A stretch of DNA of 64,000 bases from Streptomyces atratus (GTDB lineage: Bacteria > Actinomycetota > Actinomycetes > Streptomycetales > Streptomycetaceae): assembly GCF_014648655.1 (NCBI RefSeq), contig NZ_BMRN01000009.1, positions 62,001-126,000 on the forward strand, read 5' to 3'. Under the pieces are notes generated by a model. The model was not told the DNA's origin, ran no database searches, and worked only from the letters and a program-made list of their open reading frames with translations. Positions 17,013 to 24,781 of the stretch are shown here, piece by piece. Each line of letters begins with the position of its first letter. Positions within the stretch are counted from its first letter, which is position 1. The translations under genes and the position numbers were made by a program.

Positions 17013-17893
17013 TGCCCGTCGTTCACGGTGGCCTCGGGCACGGCGCTGTCGCCGACTCCCCAGGTGTCGAGGATCTTCTTGTAATCGCCGTTGTCGATCA
17101 GTTCCTGCAGGGCCTTGTGGACGGCATCGCGCAATCCGCCCTGGCTCTTCGCGGTCGCGATGCCCCAGGGGGCGGTGCCGTACTGCGTCGGCAGAACCTC
17201 GTAAGCGCTGCTCTTCTTCGTGAACATCCTGGCGACGGGATAGTCGACGATGGTCGCGACTGCGCGTCCGCTGTCCAGCTGCAGCAGCCCGGTCGGTGCG
17301 TCCTCGCTCTGCGAGATCCGCATCTTCTCCTCGCACTTGGCGTTCTGTTCTTCGCCGATGTGGAGGTTCGAGCTGCCCTTGGCGAGGACGACGGTCTTTC
17401 CGCACAGGTCGTTGAGGGACTTGATGCCCTGCGGGTTGCCCTTCTTCGTCATGATGACGCCGCCGGTGCGGAAGTAGTCGACGAAGTCGACCGCCTGGCG
17501 CCGCTGGGCACTGTCCGTCATGGACGACATGACCAGATCGAAGCGTCCGGATGCCAGACCGGGGATCAGCCCGTCGAAGGCGGCATTGGTGAGTTCGAGC
17601 TTCAGCTTGAGCCGCGTGGCGATGGCCTTGGCCAGGTCGGGGTCGACACCTGTGAGCCGGGTGGTCCCGGGCTCGTACATCTCCATCGGTGGATATCCCA
17701 CCGCGGTGGCCACCCGCAGCACACCCTTCTGCCGGTACTCCGCCGGGAGCAGCTCGGCTGCGGTCCGGCCGGCGGCGGCCTGCGAGGTACTGCCGGACGG
17801 GGCGTCGCCCTGGCCGGAGCGACCACACGCGGTGGCCGCGAGGGCCACCACGGCCAGAGCGGCCAGACAGCGCAGAGAACGGGGACGATTCAT
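17009..17893 (-). CDS. Amino-acid ABC transporter substrate-binding lipoprotein
   Basis: A 294-residue family-3 solute-binding protein. A lipobox (LAATAC, Cys23) anchors it to the outer face of the membrane. The mature domain starts with the typical KGVLRVATAVGYPPMEM strand, with DPDLAKAIA and the ligand-contacting segments FDGLIPGLASGRFDLVMSS and FVDYFRTGGVIM. It is first in the operon SBP-permease-ATPase-deacylase-hydrolase, all linked by overlaps of 1 to 4 bases. The ligand cannot be read from sequence; the downstream deacylase points to N-acyl-D-amino acids or D-containing peptides. Confidence 0.9.
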   Translation of the reverse strand: MNRPRSLRCLAALAVVALAATACGRSGQGDAPSGSTSQAAAGRTAAELLPAEYRQKGVLRVATAVGYPPMEMYEPGTTRLTGVDPDLAKAIATRLKLKLELTNAAFDGLIPGLASGRFDLVMSSMTDSAQRRQAVDFVDYFRTGGVIMTKKGNPQGIKSLNDLCGKTVVLAKGSSNLHIGEEQNAKCEEKMRISQSEDAPTGLLQLDSGRAVATIVDYPVARMFTKKSSAYEVLPTQYGTAPWGIATAKSQGGLRDAVHKALQELIDNGDYKKILDTWGVGDSAVPEATVNDGQ

Positions 17894-17960
17894 CGGATTT
17901 CTCCCTCACGGGGTGGCGGTGCGCCGATGCTGGCAGTCGCGCCCGGGTGAATGGAAGATG

Positions 17961-17974
17961 ATGAAGCTATTCAT
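17961..17974. promoter_or_regulatory. Inverted repeat between divergent SBP and M15-like genes
   Basis: ATGAA-GCTA-TTCAT is a perfect 5-bp inverted repeat in the A/T-rich part of the 152-base divergent intergenic region. It may be an operator or part of overlapping promoters; no regulator is assigned. Confidence 0.3.
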
Positions 17975-18045
17975 GCCTGACCATCGAAATCTGTACGGGT
18001 CCGAATCTCCGTGGATGAGGGCCCCGATCGGGAACGGGGCAACGC

Positions 18046-19014
18046 ATGCGACAACCACTCGGCCGGCGTGCACTGCTGTTCGGAACCGGTGCACTGCTCA
18101 CGGGATCCACGGGCTGCTCGGCAACCTCCCGGACTGCGGCCGGACCGTCCGAGTCGGTGTCCCGGACGTCCGCGTCCGCGTCTCCACTCGCGTCCTTGCC
18201 CGCGACCACGGCCTGGCGCCCCGACCGCGCCGACGTGGACCCCACCGTGAAACTGCGCGCCGTACAGGTGGTGGAGGCAATCGGTGCGTGGCCCGCCGGG
18301 CAGGGCGGTGCGGCGGCGGCGAAGAGACGGGTGGCCGCGCTGGGCGCGGCGCCGTCACTGGTGGACCGGGCGGGCCCGCTGCGGCCCGACGCGGACGAGG
18401 CCGCGCTCCAGGTGATCGACGCGCAGTACGGCGGGATTCTGGCGGACTCGGCCAGTGTGATGGTGGTGTGCCGGCAATGGACCCCCGGGCATGCGGGCGG
18501 CACGACCGTCGACGTACGGCTGAGCCGGGCGCGGCCCCGCTGGGAGGTCACCGCGCTCCACCCCGGCCGTCCTGGCGCCGCTGCGGCGTCGCTGCCCACG
18601 GTGGCGAGGCAGGTGCTGGAAAACCCGCGGATCGGCCTGCCGCCCGCGGCGGAGGCCGACATCCGCAGTGGGCGCATCCACCCGACCGTCCTACGGGCCC
18701 TGCTGGGACTGGCCGGTACCTACCGGATGGACGTCTCCGTATTCCGCTCCGGGCATCCGCTGTACGTGTTCGGCACCGACCGGCCCAGCGATCATCCACC
18801 GGGCCGGGCCTTCGACGTATGGCGGATCGACGGGCACAAGGTCGTCGATCCGGCCACTCCGCGCCGGTTGACCGAGTCCTTCATGCGGGATGCGGCGGCG
18901 GCCGGCTCGTACAACGTGGGCGGACCGATCCAGCTCTCCGGGGGCGCGACGGTGAATCAGTTCTTCACCGACGACACCCATCACGACCATGTGCACGTGG
19001 GATTCGCGAGCTGA
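18046..19014 (+). CDS. M15-like peptidase lipoprotein (predicted D,D/L,D-carboxypeptidase fold)
   Basis: A 322-residue exported protein. The N-terminus has a twin arginine (residues 7-8) and a lipobox-like STGC ending at Cys24. The C-terminal domain carries the zinc-site pattern of M15/LAS peptidases: SDHPPGRAFD with His250 and Asp257, then HHDHVH with His315 and His317 near the extreme C-terminus. Such enzymes trim peptidoglycan stem peptides. The 220-residue N-terminal part is not recognised. It is divergent from the D-aminoacylase operon and could release the peptides that the operon imports. The family call is by motif only. Confidence 0.72.
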   Translation: MRQPLGRRALLFGTGALLTGSTGCSATSRTAAGPSESVSRTSASASPLASLPATTAWRPDRADVDPTVKLRAVQVVEAIGAWPAGQGGAAAAKRRVAALGAAPSLVDRAGPLRPDADEAALQVIDAQYGGILADSASVMVVCRQWTPGHAGGTTVDVRLSRARPRWEVTALHPGRPGAAAASLPTVARQVLENPRIGLPPAAEADIRSGRIHPTVLRALLGLAGTYRMDVSVFRSGHPLYVFGTDRPSDHPPGRAFDVWRIDGHKVVDPATPRRLTESFMRDAAAAGSYNVGGPIQLSGGATVNQFFTDDTHHDHVHVGFAS

Positions 19015-19031
19015 TGCCGGCGGCACGGCTC

Positions 19032-19095
19032 AGAGCCTGTCGGGTGACCTCCGACCGGGCGTGGCCGCCCGGTCGGAGGTCACCCGACAGGCTCT
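19032..19095. terminator. Perfect 30-bp-stem bidirectional terminator
   Basis: Bases 19032-19061 and 19066-19095 are exact reverse complements around a four-base loop TGGC. The hairpin starts 18 bases after the M15-like stop and ends on the first base of the AsnC stop codon, so it sits exactly between two convergent genes and can terminate both. Confidence 0.85.
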
Positions 19096-19628
19096 CAGGC
19101 GCGCTGGTCGAGACCGGCGCTCAGAGGCGGTTGCGGGGCGTCGAGCAGCGAGGTGTCCACCTCGCCGACCCCCCACCCGTAGGCCAACTTGTGCACTTCC
19201 AGTACGAAGAACGAGTCGGTCGAGACGACTCCGTCGATGAGATGCAGCCTGCGGTTCATCAGGTCGGTGAAGTGATCGGTGTCCCGGCAGATCACTTCCG
19301 CCATCACGTCGTAGGTACCCGCGGTCATGATGACGTAGGAGGTCTCGGGCAAATCCCTCAGCCGTCGGCAGACCTCCTGGGCGCTGCCCGGCCTCACCCG
19401 GATGCCGACCATGGCGAACCGGTCGAAGCCGATGGTCAGCGGGTTGGCGATGCCGACGATCTGGAGGGTGCCGTTCTCCTCCATGCGCTGGACGCGGTAA
19501 CGCACGGAGGAGGCCGGAATATCCAGTTCCTCGGCGATCTGGCTGTACGGGCGGCGGCCGTCCGCCTGAAGCGCGGCGATGATCTGACGGTCGGTGTCGT
19601 CCAGGGGGCTGCCACCCAGCGTGCTCAT
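19095..19628 (-). CDS. Lrp/AsnC-family transcriptional regulator
   Basis: A 177-residue regulator. The N-terminal helix-turn-helix (about residues 9-58, DDTDRQIIAALQADGRRPYSQIAEEL) is followed by the RAM ligand-binding domain (about 70-150) with the typical GTYDVMAEV segment. It is adjacent to, and on the same strand as, the FAD oxidase and aldehyde dehydrogenase genes, and probably senses an amino acid or amine to control them. Candidate operators lie in the dehydrogenase-permease intergenic region. Confidence 0.9.
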   Translation of the reverse strand: MSTLGGSPLDDTDRQIIAALQADGRRPYSQIAEELDIPASSVRYRVQRMEENGTLQIVGIANPLTIGFDRFAMVGIRVRPGSAQEVCRRLRDLPETSYVIMTAGTYDVMAEVICRDTDHFTDLMNRRLHLIDGVVSTDSFFVLEVHKLAYGWGVGEVDTSLLDAPQPPLSAGLDQRA

Positions 19629-19709
19629 GATGTTGCTCCGGCTCTCATGTACGGCCCACCACGGTGTGCGGGCCTGGATCTTCGGTAGTACGGGCCTATC
19701 CTGCCCGGC

Positions 19710-21125
19710 TCAGGAGTCGAAGCCGAGGCCGAGCCGGTCCAGGGTGCGCAACCACAGGTTGCGGTGGCCGTGCGTGTCCTCGCGGGCCATGGACCACCGG
19801 GTGGCCTCGACGCCGAGATAGCGGACCGGCTCCGGGGGGAAGGGCACCGGGGGGCGGCGGATCATGGCGGGCCGGAGTCGTTCCGTGCGCCGGCCCGAGA
19901 GCAGGTCGAGCATCACCTGGGCGCCGTAGCGGGTGGCGCCGACGCCGAGCCCGGTGAAGCCGAGGGCGTAGGAGATCCGGCCGCGCGCGGCGGTGCCCGC
20001 GAACATGCAGAAGCGGGTGGTGGAGTCGATGACGCCGCCCCACGAGTGCGAGAAGCGGACGCCGGCGAGGGCAGGGAAGGCTTCGGCGAACTGGGCGGCG
20101 AGGACGTCGAAGGTGGCGGGGCGCTGGGTGAGACGCTCCTCGACCCGGTTGCCGTAGTGATAGATGGCGTCGTAACCACCGAACAGGATGCGGTTGTCGT
20201 CGGTCTTGCGGAGGTAGTGGAACTGGTTGCCCGCGTCGGTGATTCCGTGCTCGCCGCTCCAGCCGATGGCGGCGAGCTGCTCATTGCTCAGGGGTTCGGT
20301 GGTCAGCGCGTAGTCGTAGACCGGAATCATGGTGAGCGAGAGGCGCTTGAGCAGGGGCCGGTAGATGTTGGTGGCGAGGGCGACCTGCCGGGCACCGACC
20401 GCGGCGTAGGGGGTGGTGAGGCGGACCCGGCCGGCATGACGGGTGGTCAGGGCGGTGACTTCGGTGCGCTCGGCGATGCGGACCCCGAGGTCGAGGCAGG
20501 CGGCGCGCAGGCCCCAGACGAGGCGGGCGGGGTCGAGGAGCGCGTAGTCGGGGGACCACAGGCCGGCTGTCCAGAGGGGGGAGTCGACGTAGCTCCGCAG
20601 TTCGTCACGGTCCAGCAGCATGGCCTGTTCGCCGTACCGGCGGGCGAGCGCATGGGCGCCCTTGAGCCCTTCGGCCTGCCAGGGGGTGGCGGCGGTGGTG
20701 ACCTTGCCGCTGCGCATGAACCCGCAGTCGATGCCATGGGTGTCCAGGTCGCGCTGGAAGGCGTCGAAGTTCTCCATGCCCAGGCGGTGCAGCAGCCGGG
20801 CCTCGGTGGGCCAGCGGTCGGCGCCGTTGGCGAGACCGTGGGTGATGCTGGGGGAGCAGAAACCGCCGTTCCGGCCGCTGGCCGCGTGGCCGCAGGTGTT
20901 CTGTTCGAGGACGAGGACGTCTCGTTCGGGGCGGGCGCGTTTGGCGAGCAGGGCGGTCCACAGCCCGGTGTAACCGCCGCCGACGACGGCGAGATCGCAG
21001 GTGGTGTCGGCGGTCAGCCGTGGCAACGGTGTGGGGTGCTCGGGCCGGTCCAGCCAGTAGGGGGCGGCCTTCGTGTCACGCAGTCGGTTGCGGTGGTCGG
21101 TGGGGCGGGGGGCTGCGGTAGTCAT
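19710..21125 (-). CDS. FAD-dependent amine oxidoreductase (DAO/PuuB-like)
   Basis: A 471-residue flavoprotein of the DAO superfamily. The dinucleotide-binding GGGYTG lies at residues 49-54, ending the strand TCDLAVVGG. The segment GHAASGRNGGFC fits the FAD-contacting motif of gamma-glutamylputrescine oxidase-like enzymes, and the C-terminal region FTGLGVGATRYGAQ supplies the second FAD contact. ATG 21125 starts MTTAAPRP; the longer frame is not needed. With an aldehyde dehydrogenase, an APC permease and an AsnC regulator alongside, it probably oxidises an imported amine or its glutamyl derivative to an aldehyde. Confidence 0.85.
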   Translation of the reverse strand: MTTAAPRPTDHRNRLRDTKAAPYWLDRPEHPTPLPRLTADTTCDLAVVGGGYTGLWTALLAKRARPERDVLVLEQNTCGHAASGRNGGFCSPSITHGLANGADRWPTEARLLHRLGMENFDAFQRDLDTHGIDCGFMRSGKVTTAATPWQAEGLKGAHALARRYGEQAMLLDRDELRSYVDSPLWTAGLWSPDYALLDPARLVWGLRAACLDLGVRIAERTEVTALTTRHAGRVRLTTPYAAVGARQVALATNIYRPLLKRLSLTMIPVYDYALTTEPLSNEQLAAIGWSGEHGITDAGNQFHYLRKTDDNRILFGGYDAIYHYGNRVEERLTQRPATFDVLAAQFAEAFPALAGVRFSHSWGGVIDSTTRFCMFAGTAARGRISYALGFTGLGVGATRYGAQVMLDLLSGRRTERLRPAMIRRPPVPFPPEPVRYLGVEATRWSMAREDTHGHRNLWLRTLDRLGLGFDS

Positions 21126-21226
21126 CTGGCGGGTACCTCGTTGCCGGCGTGGTGGGGCAGTGCGGGCCGGGGCCCCGACGCTGGTCGGGACCCCGGTCGG
21201 CGGACGGTGGAGTGGGCGAGGAACGG

Positions 21227-22675
21227 TCAGAGACTGATGACACCGGTACGGGTGTCGGTCATGTCCATGAGCGTCCACTTGCCGCCGATGCGACCCCAGC
21301 CGGTGGAGCGGCTGCCGGCGCCGCCGAAGGGCATGTTGATGTCCCACCAGTTGTTGCTCTCGTTCACGACGACCTGGCCGACGGCCATTTCCTCGATGAA
21401 GCGGAAGGCGGAGGTCATGCTGCGGGTGAAGACGGCGCCCTGGAGGCCCAGTTTGTCGTCGTTGGCGATGCGCAACAGGTCGTCCTCGTCCCGCCCGGTG
21501 ATGATCGGGACGACCGGGCCGAAGGACTCCTCGCGGGACAGCAGGCTGTCCTCGGGCACCCCGTCCACCACGGTGAACTCGTAGTAGAGGTCCGTGGGGT
21601 GCCCTGAAGCGCGCTTGCCGCCGAGCAGGATGCGTGCGCCGCGCTCACGTGCGTCGGCCATGTGGCGGTCCATCTTGGCCGCGACACCCTCGTTGTTGAG
21701 GGGGCCGAGAACCGTCTTGGGGTCGAACGGGTCGCCGAGGGTGATGCGCTGGGCCTCGCGGAGGACGGCCTCGACGAACTCGTCGTGGATGTCGGCGTGC
21801 ACGATGACGCGTTCGGTGGCGCAGCAGACCTGTCCGGCGCACGGGTAGGCGCCGTCGACGGCGGCCTTGGCTGCGGCCTCGACATCGGCGTCGGCGAGGA
21901 CGACGAGCGGCCCGTTGCCCGAGCACTCCATGATGGAGCGCTTGAGTCCGGCGGCGGACTGGATCTTCGCACCGGTCGCGGTGGAGCCGATGAAGCCGAT
22001 CGCGTGGATGCCCTCGTGGCGTACCAGCACATCGCCGGTGTCGCCCTCTCCGGGCACGATGTTGACGAGGCCGTCGGGCAGTCCGGCGGCAACGAACGCC
22101 TCCATCGCCTTGAGGACGGTGAGCGGGGTGTTGGCCGGCGGCTTGACGACATGGGCGTTGCCGGTGGCGAGACCGGGGGCGACGAACTCCGCGAGCATCA
22201 GCAGCGGGAAGTTCCACGGCGTGATGATCCCCCAAGTGCCCACCGGGCGCTGGAAGGTGAACATCCGCTTGGTGTTGTCGGTGGAGGGCAGCGTCTCGCC
22301 GTGCAGCCGAACGGCGTCCTCGGCGTGCAGGTGGAAGAGCTTGGCCGCCTCCTCGATGTCGGCGACGGACTCGGCGAGCGGCTTGCCCTGCTCCAGGGAC
22401 TGGAGGCGGGCGAGTTCGTCCACGCGCTTGCCGAGTTCCGTACCGATGCGGTGGCAGAGCTCGGCACGGGTCCACACATTGGTCGAGGCCCAGGCCGGCT
22501 GGGCCGCATTCGCGGCACGTACAGCCGTGTCGACGTCGGCGGCCGCGGGCAGCGGGAAGGTGCCCACAAGTTCGCCCGTCGCGGGGCTGATGACCTCATG
22601 GGTGGTCCCGGAGGTGCCGTCGGTGTAGGCGCCGTTGATGAAGAGCTGGTGCCGGTCGGCGGTCGGGGTGGTCAT
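21227..22675 (-). CDS. NAD(P)-dependent aldehyde dehydrogenase
   Basis: A 482-residue ALDH-superfamily enzyme. It has the ITPWNFP oxyanion motif (about 151-157), the cofactor loop GFIGSTATG (228-235), the catalytic base Glu250 in MECSGNGP and the catalytic Cys284 in GQVCC. Closest in look to succinate-semialdehyde and gamma-glutamyl-aminobutyraldehyde dehydrogenases. It is upstream of the FAD oxidoreductase on the same strand, about 100 bases away, so the two probably form one pathway from amine to acid. It is divergent from an APC permease. Confidence 0.9.
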   Translation of the reverse strand: MTTPTADRHQLFINGAYTDGTSGTTHEVISPATGELVGTFPLPAAADVDTAVRAANAAQPAWASTNVWTRAELCHRIGTELGKRVDELARLQSLEQGKPLAESVADIEEAAKLFHLHAEDAVRLHGETLPSTDNTKRMFTFQRPVGTWGIITPWNFPLLMLAEFVAPGLATGNAHVVKPPANTPLTVLKAMEAFVAAGLPDGLVNIVPGEGDTGDVLVRHEGIHAIGFIGSTATGAKIQSAAGLKRSIMECSGNGPLVVLADADVEAAAKAAVDGAYPCAGQVCCATERVIVHADIHDEFVEAVLREAQRITLGDPFDPKTVLGPLNNEGVAAKMDRHMADARERGARILLGGKRASGHPTDLYYEFTVVDGVPEDSLLSREESFGPVVPIITGRDEDDLLRIANDDKLGLQGAVFTRSMTSAFRFIEEMAVGQVVVNESNNWWDINMPFGGAGSRSTGWGRIGGKWTLMDMTDTRTGVISL

Positions 22676-22771
22676 GCGTTGGCCTCTCTGTCCTGTTCCT
22701 GACCGGGAACGGGCGCGTCGGCTCTGGACCGCGCCGGCCCGGGTCGGGTGCGAAGCGATGACTGGAGACTC

Positions 22772-22810
22772 GCTGAGCAATCAGGAACTGTCAAGACTGC
22801 TGAATCAGCA
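22772..22810. promoter_or_regulatory. Candidate regulator-binding palindromes in the ALDH/permease divergent region
   Basis: The 13-base palindrome TGCTGAATCAGCA occupies 22798-22810 and a weaker CTGA-GCAA-TCAG occurs at 22773-22784. They lie between two divergent genes of the same apparent pathway. The nearby AsnC regulator is the obvious candidate to bind, but this is inference. Confidence 0.45.
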
Positions 22811-22844
22811 AAATGGGAAGTCGATCATTGCTTGTTCATGAGTA

Positions 22845-22874
22845 TTGACAGGTGTTTTTCGCTTCATCTATAAC
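22845..22874 (+). promoter_or_regulatory. Consensus-like vegetative promoter for the APC permease
   Basis: TTGACA at 22845-22850 and TATAAC at 22869-22874 are separated by 18 bases, a near-consensus HrdB-type promoter. Transcription should begin near 22881, giving a leader of about 40 bases with a GAGGGGAAG ribosome site before ATG 22922. Confidence 0.7.
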
Positions 22875-22921
22875 CAGGCCCCAACGACTCTCCTGTCTGC
22901 GCCCATCCTGAGGGGAAGCCC

Positions 22922-24382
22922 ATGTCATCCCAGCCAAAGACCCCAGCCCCACCCTCACCGGACCCTTCGGATTCCTCGGCATCGGCGGGTGCGTCCGCCC
23001 CGGCACTGCCGAAGAAGATGAGCTGGTTCGACGGATTCGCGATGTCGCTGACCATGCCGGCGGCACTCATCGCCTCGCTCGGCGCCTCCATCGGCGGCCT
23101 CGGCGCCTGGGGTGCGATCGCCCTGTGGGCGGCCTCGATGGTGCTGGCCACCGCGACCAACTGGATCTACACCGAACTGGCCGCGATGTTCCCCGACTCC
23201 TCCGGCGGGATCGCGCACTACGCGACCGAGGGCTGGAAGAAACGGGCGCCCGTGGTGGGCCCGATCGCGAGCATCGGCTACTGGTTCCCCTGGACGACGG
23301 CCCTCGCCGTCTACTCCGGGCTCATCGGCTCCTTCGTCCAGGCCCAGTGGTTCCCCGGCCAGGACTGGAGCGTGGAGTTCGGGCCGGTGAAAGTGGACTT
23401 CCCCATAGCGGTGGGACTTCTCGTGATGCTGCTGCTGTTCGGCGCCGCGATGATCGGCCTCCATGTCGCCATGTGGGTCGTCTACGTCACCGGCGGTGCG
23501 CTGCTGGTGCCGCTCGCCGTCTTCATTGTCCTGCCGCTGTTCTCCGGTGACTGGAGCGCGCAGGGCCTGCACTGGAACCTGCACGGCGCCGCGGGGTTGC
23601 GCGAGGCGCTGGTCTGGCTGTACGTCATGGCGTGGACGTCGTTCGGCGTGGAGGTGTGCGCGACCTTCGCCCCCGAGTACAAGGACACGGTGCGCGACAC
23701 CACCCGGGCCCTGCGCGCCGGTGTGCTGTTCTCCCTCGGCGTCTTCATCCTGCTGCCGCTGACCCTGTCGGGGTACGTCGGTGAGAAGGCCATCGGCGAG
23801 GAACCCACCACCTTCTTCGTCGGCGCCTTCCAGGACCTGGTGGGCGGCGCCTCCGACCTCATGGTGGTCTTCCTCATAGCCTCGCTGCTGCTCATCATGA
23901 TCACCGGTCTCGCCGACGGCTCCCGGGTGCTGTACGAGATGGGCAAGGCGGGGCTCACCATCAAGCAGGTGGGGGTGCTGAACAAGCGCGGGGTGCCGGC
24001 CCGGGCACTGCTGGTGGCCCTGGTGCTGAACGTCTTCGTGCTGACGGTGCTTCAGACCCCGCTGGCCATCATCGTCACCGGCAACCTGGGGTACATCCTC
24101 ACCCATGTGCTGGCGGTGTCCGGCTTCGCGCTTCTGCGCAAGGACCGTCCCGACGCCCTGCGGCCCATCCGGCTGCCCCGTTTCTTCGTGCCCCTGGCCT
24201 GGACGCTGGCCGGGTTCCTCACCGTGGTGCTGGTGGTGGGTGCGACCGGCTTCTCCATCACCGGTTACGGCGGCTACACCGAACTGGGAGTGGCACTTGC
24301 CGTTCTGGTCGTGGCCGTACTGCTGTGGCTGTACCGGATCAAGGTGCAGGACCGGCACGGGAGCGACGACCGTCCGGCCTGA
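22922..24382 (+). CDS. APC-superfamily amino-acid/amine permease
   Basis: A 486-residue membrane protein with about 12 hydrophobic helices after a 35-residue Ser/Pro-rich cytosolic tail. The first helix SWFDGFAMSLTMPAALIASLGASIGGLG resembles the conserved TM1 of amino-acid/polyamine/GABA transporters. The C-terminus is a short charged tail. It is divergent from the aldehyde dehydrogenase, has its own strong promoter and probably imports the substrate of the oxidase/dehydrogenase pair. The substrate itself is not determined. Confidence 0.88.
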   Translation: MSSQPKTPAPPSPDPSDSSASAGASAPALPKKMSWFDGFAMSLTMPAALIASLGASIGGLGAWGAIALWAASMVLATATNWIYTELAAMFPDSSGGIAHYATEGWKKRAPVVGPIASIGYWFPWTTALAVYSGLIGSFVQAQWFPGQDWSVEFGPVKVDFPIAVGLLVMLLLFGAAMIGLHVAMWVVYVTGGALLVPLAVFIVLPLFSGDWSAQGLHWNLHGAAGLREALVWLYVMAWTSFGVEVCATFAPEYKDTVRDTTRALRAGVLFSLGVFILLPLTLSGYVGEKAIGEEPTTFFVGAFQDLVGGASDLMVVFLIASLLLIMITGLADGSRVLYEMGKAGLTIKQVGVLNKRGVPARALLVALVLNVFVLTVLQTPLAIIVTGNLGYILTHVLAVSGFALLRKDRPDALRPIRLPRFFVPLAWTLAGFLTVVLVVGATGFSITGYGGYTELGVALAVLVVAVLLWLYRIKVQDRHGSDDRPA

Positions 24383-24472
24383 CGGTGGCGGTGTACGTAC
24401 CCGGGCAAGGCGCTGGAATCAGGCGGAGAGTGGGCCTGTGGGCAGGGGGCGGCCGCCCTTGGGCTCGGCCCC

Positions 24473-24684
24473 ATGCGCGCACTTTTCGCCACCAGCGGAT
24501 CGGGTCACTTCCACCCGCTCCTTCCTTTCATCGACGCGTGCACGGCACGGGGCGACGACGTCCTCGTCGTCGCGCCACCGAAGAGGAACCCTCGTACCGG
24601 GCGCGAGCCGAGTGCCTGTCCGACGAGATGCGGGCCACCGCCACGGGCGGGGAACTGATCGGCGCCGTCGAACCGCCCTCCTGA
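24473..24684 (+). pseudogene. Glycosyltransferase (MGT/GT1-type) remnant with internal deletion
   Basis: ATG 24473 opens with MRALFATSGSGHFHPLLPF, the N-terminus of a GT1 macrolide-type glycosyltransferase, and runs about 38 residues to VVAPPK. A different frame then carries a C-terminal-like tail, CLSDEMRATATGGELIGAV, ending at 24684. A complete family member has roughly 400 residues, so about 330 were removed and the ends fused out of frame. The product cannot be functional. Confidence 0.65.
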
Positions 24685-24781
24685 GCCACGACATCCGCAG
24701 CTCCGCCCATCGGCACGCCCGTACGGTGGGGTTCGGTGCGCCGAGGCGCTGTTGCGGCGTACCGGCGGGCATGGGAAAGAG

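Noticed and set aside
16026..17909. 627-residue fused permease reading
   Set aside because: The first 300 residues are antiphase translation of the binding-protein gene; the permease itself starts at GTG 17012.
17520..19688. 722-residue plus-strand ORF
   Set aside because: It crosses the SBP gene antisense, the M15-like gene in the wrong frame and the AsnC gene antisense. Its translation is Arg/Gly-rich with no domain, typical of a high-GC shadow frame.
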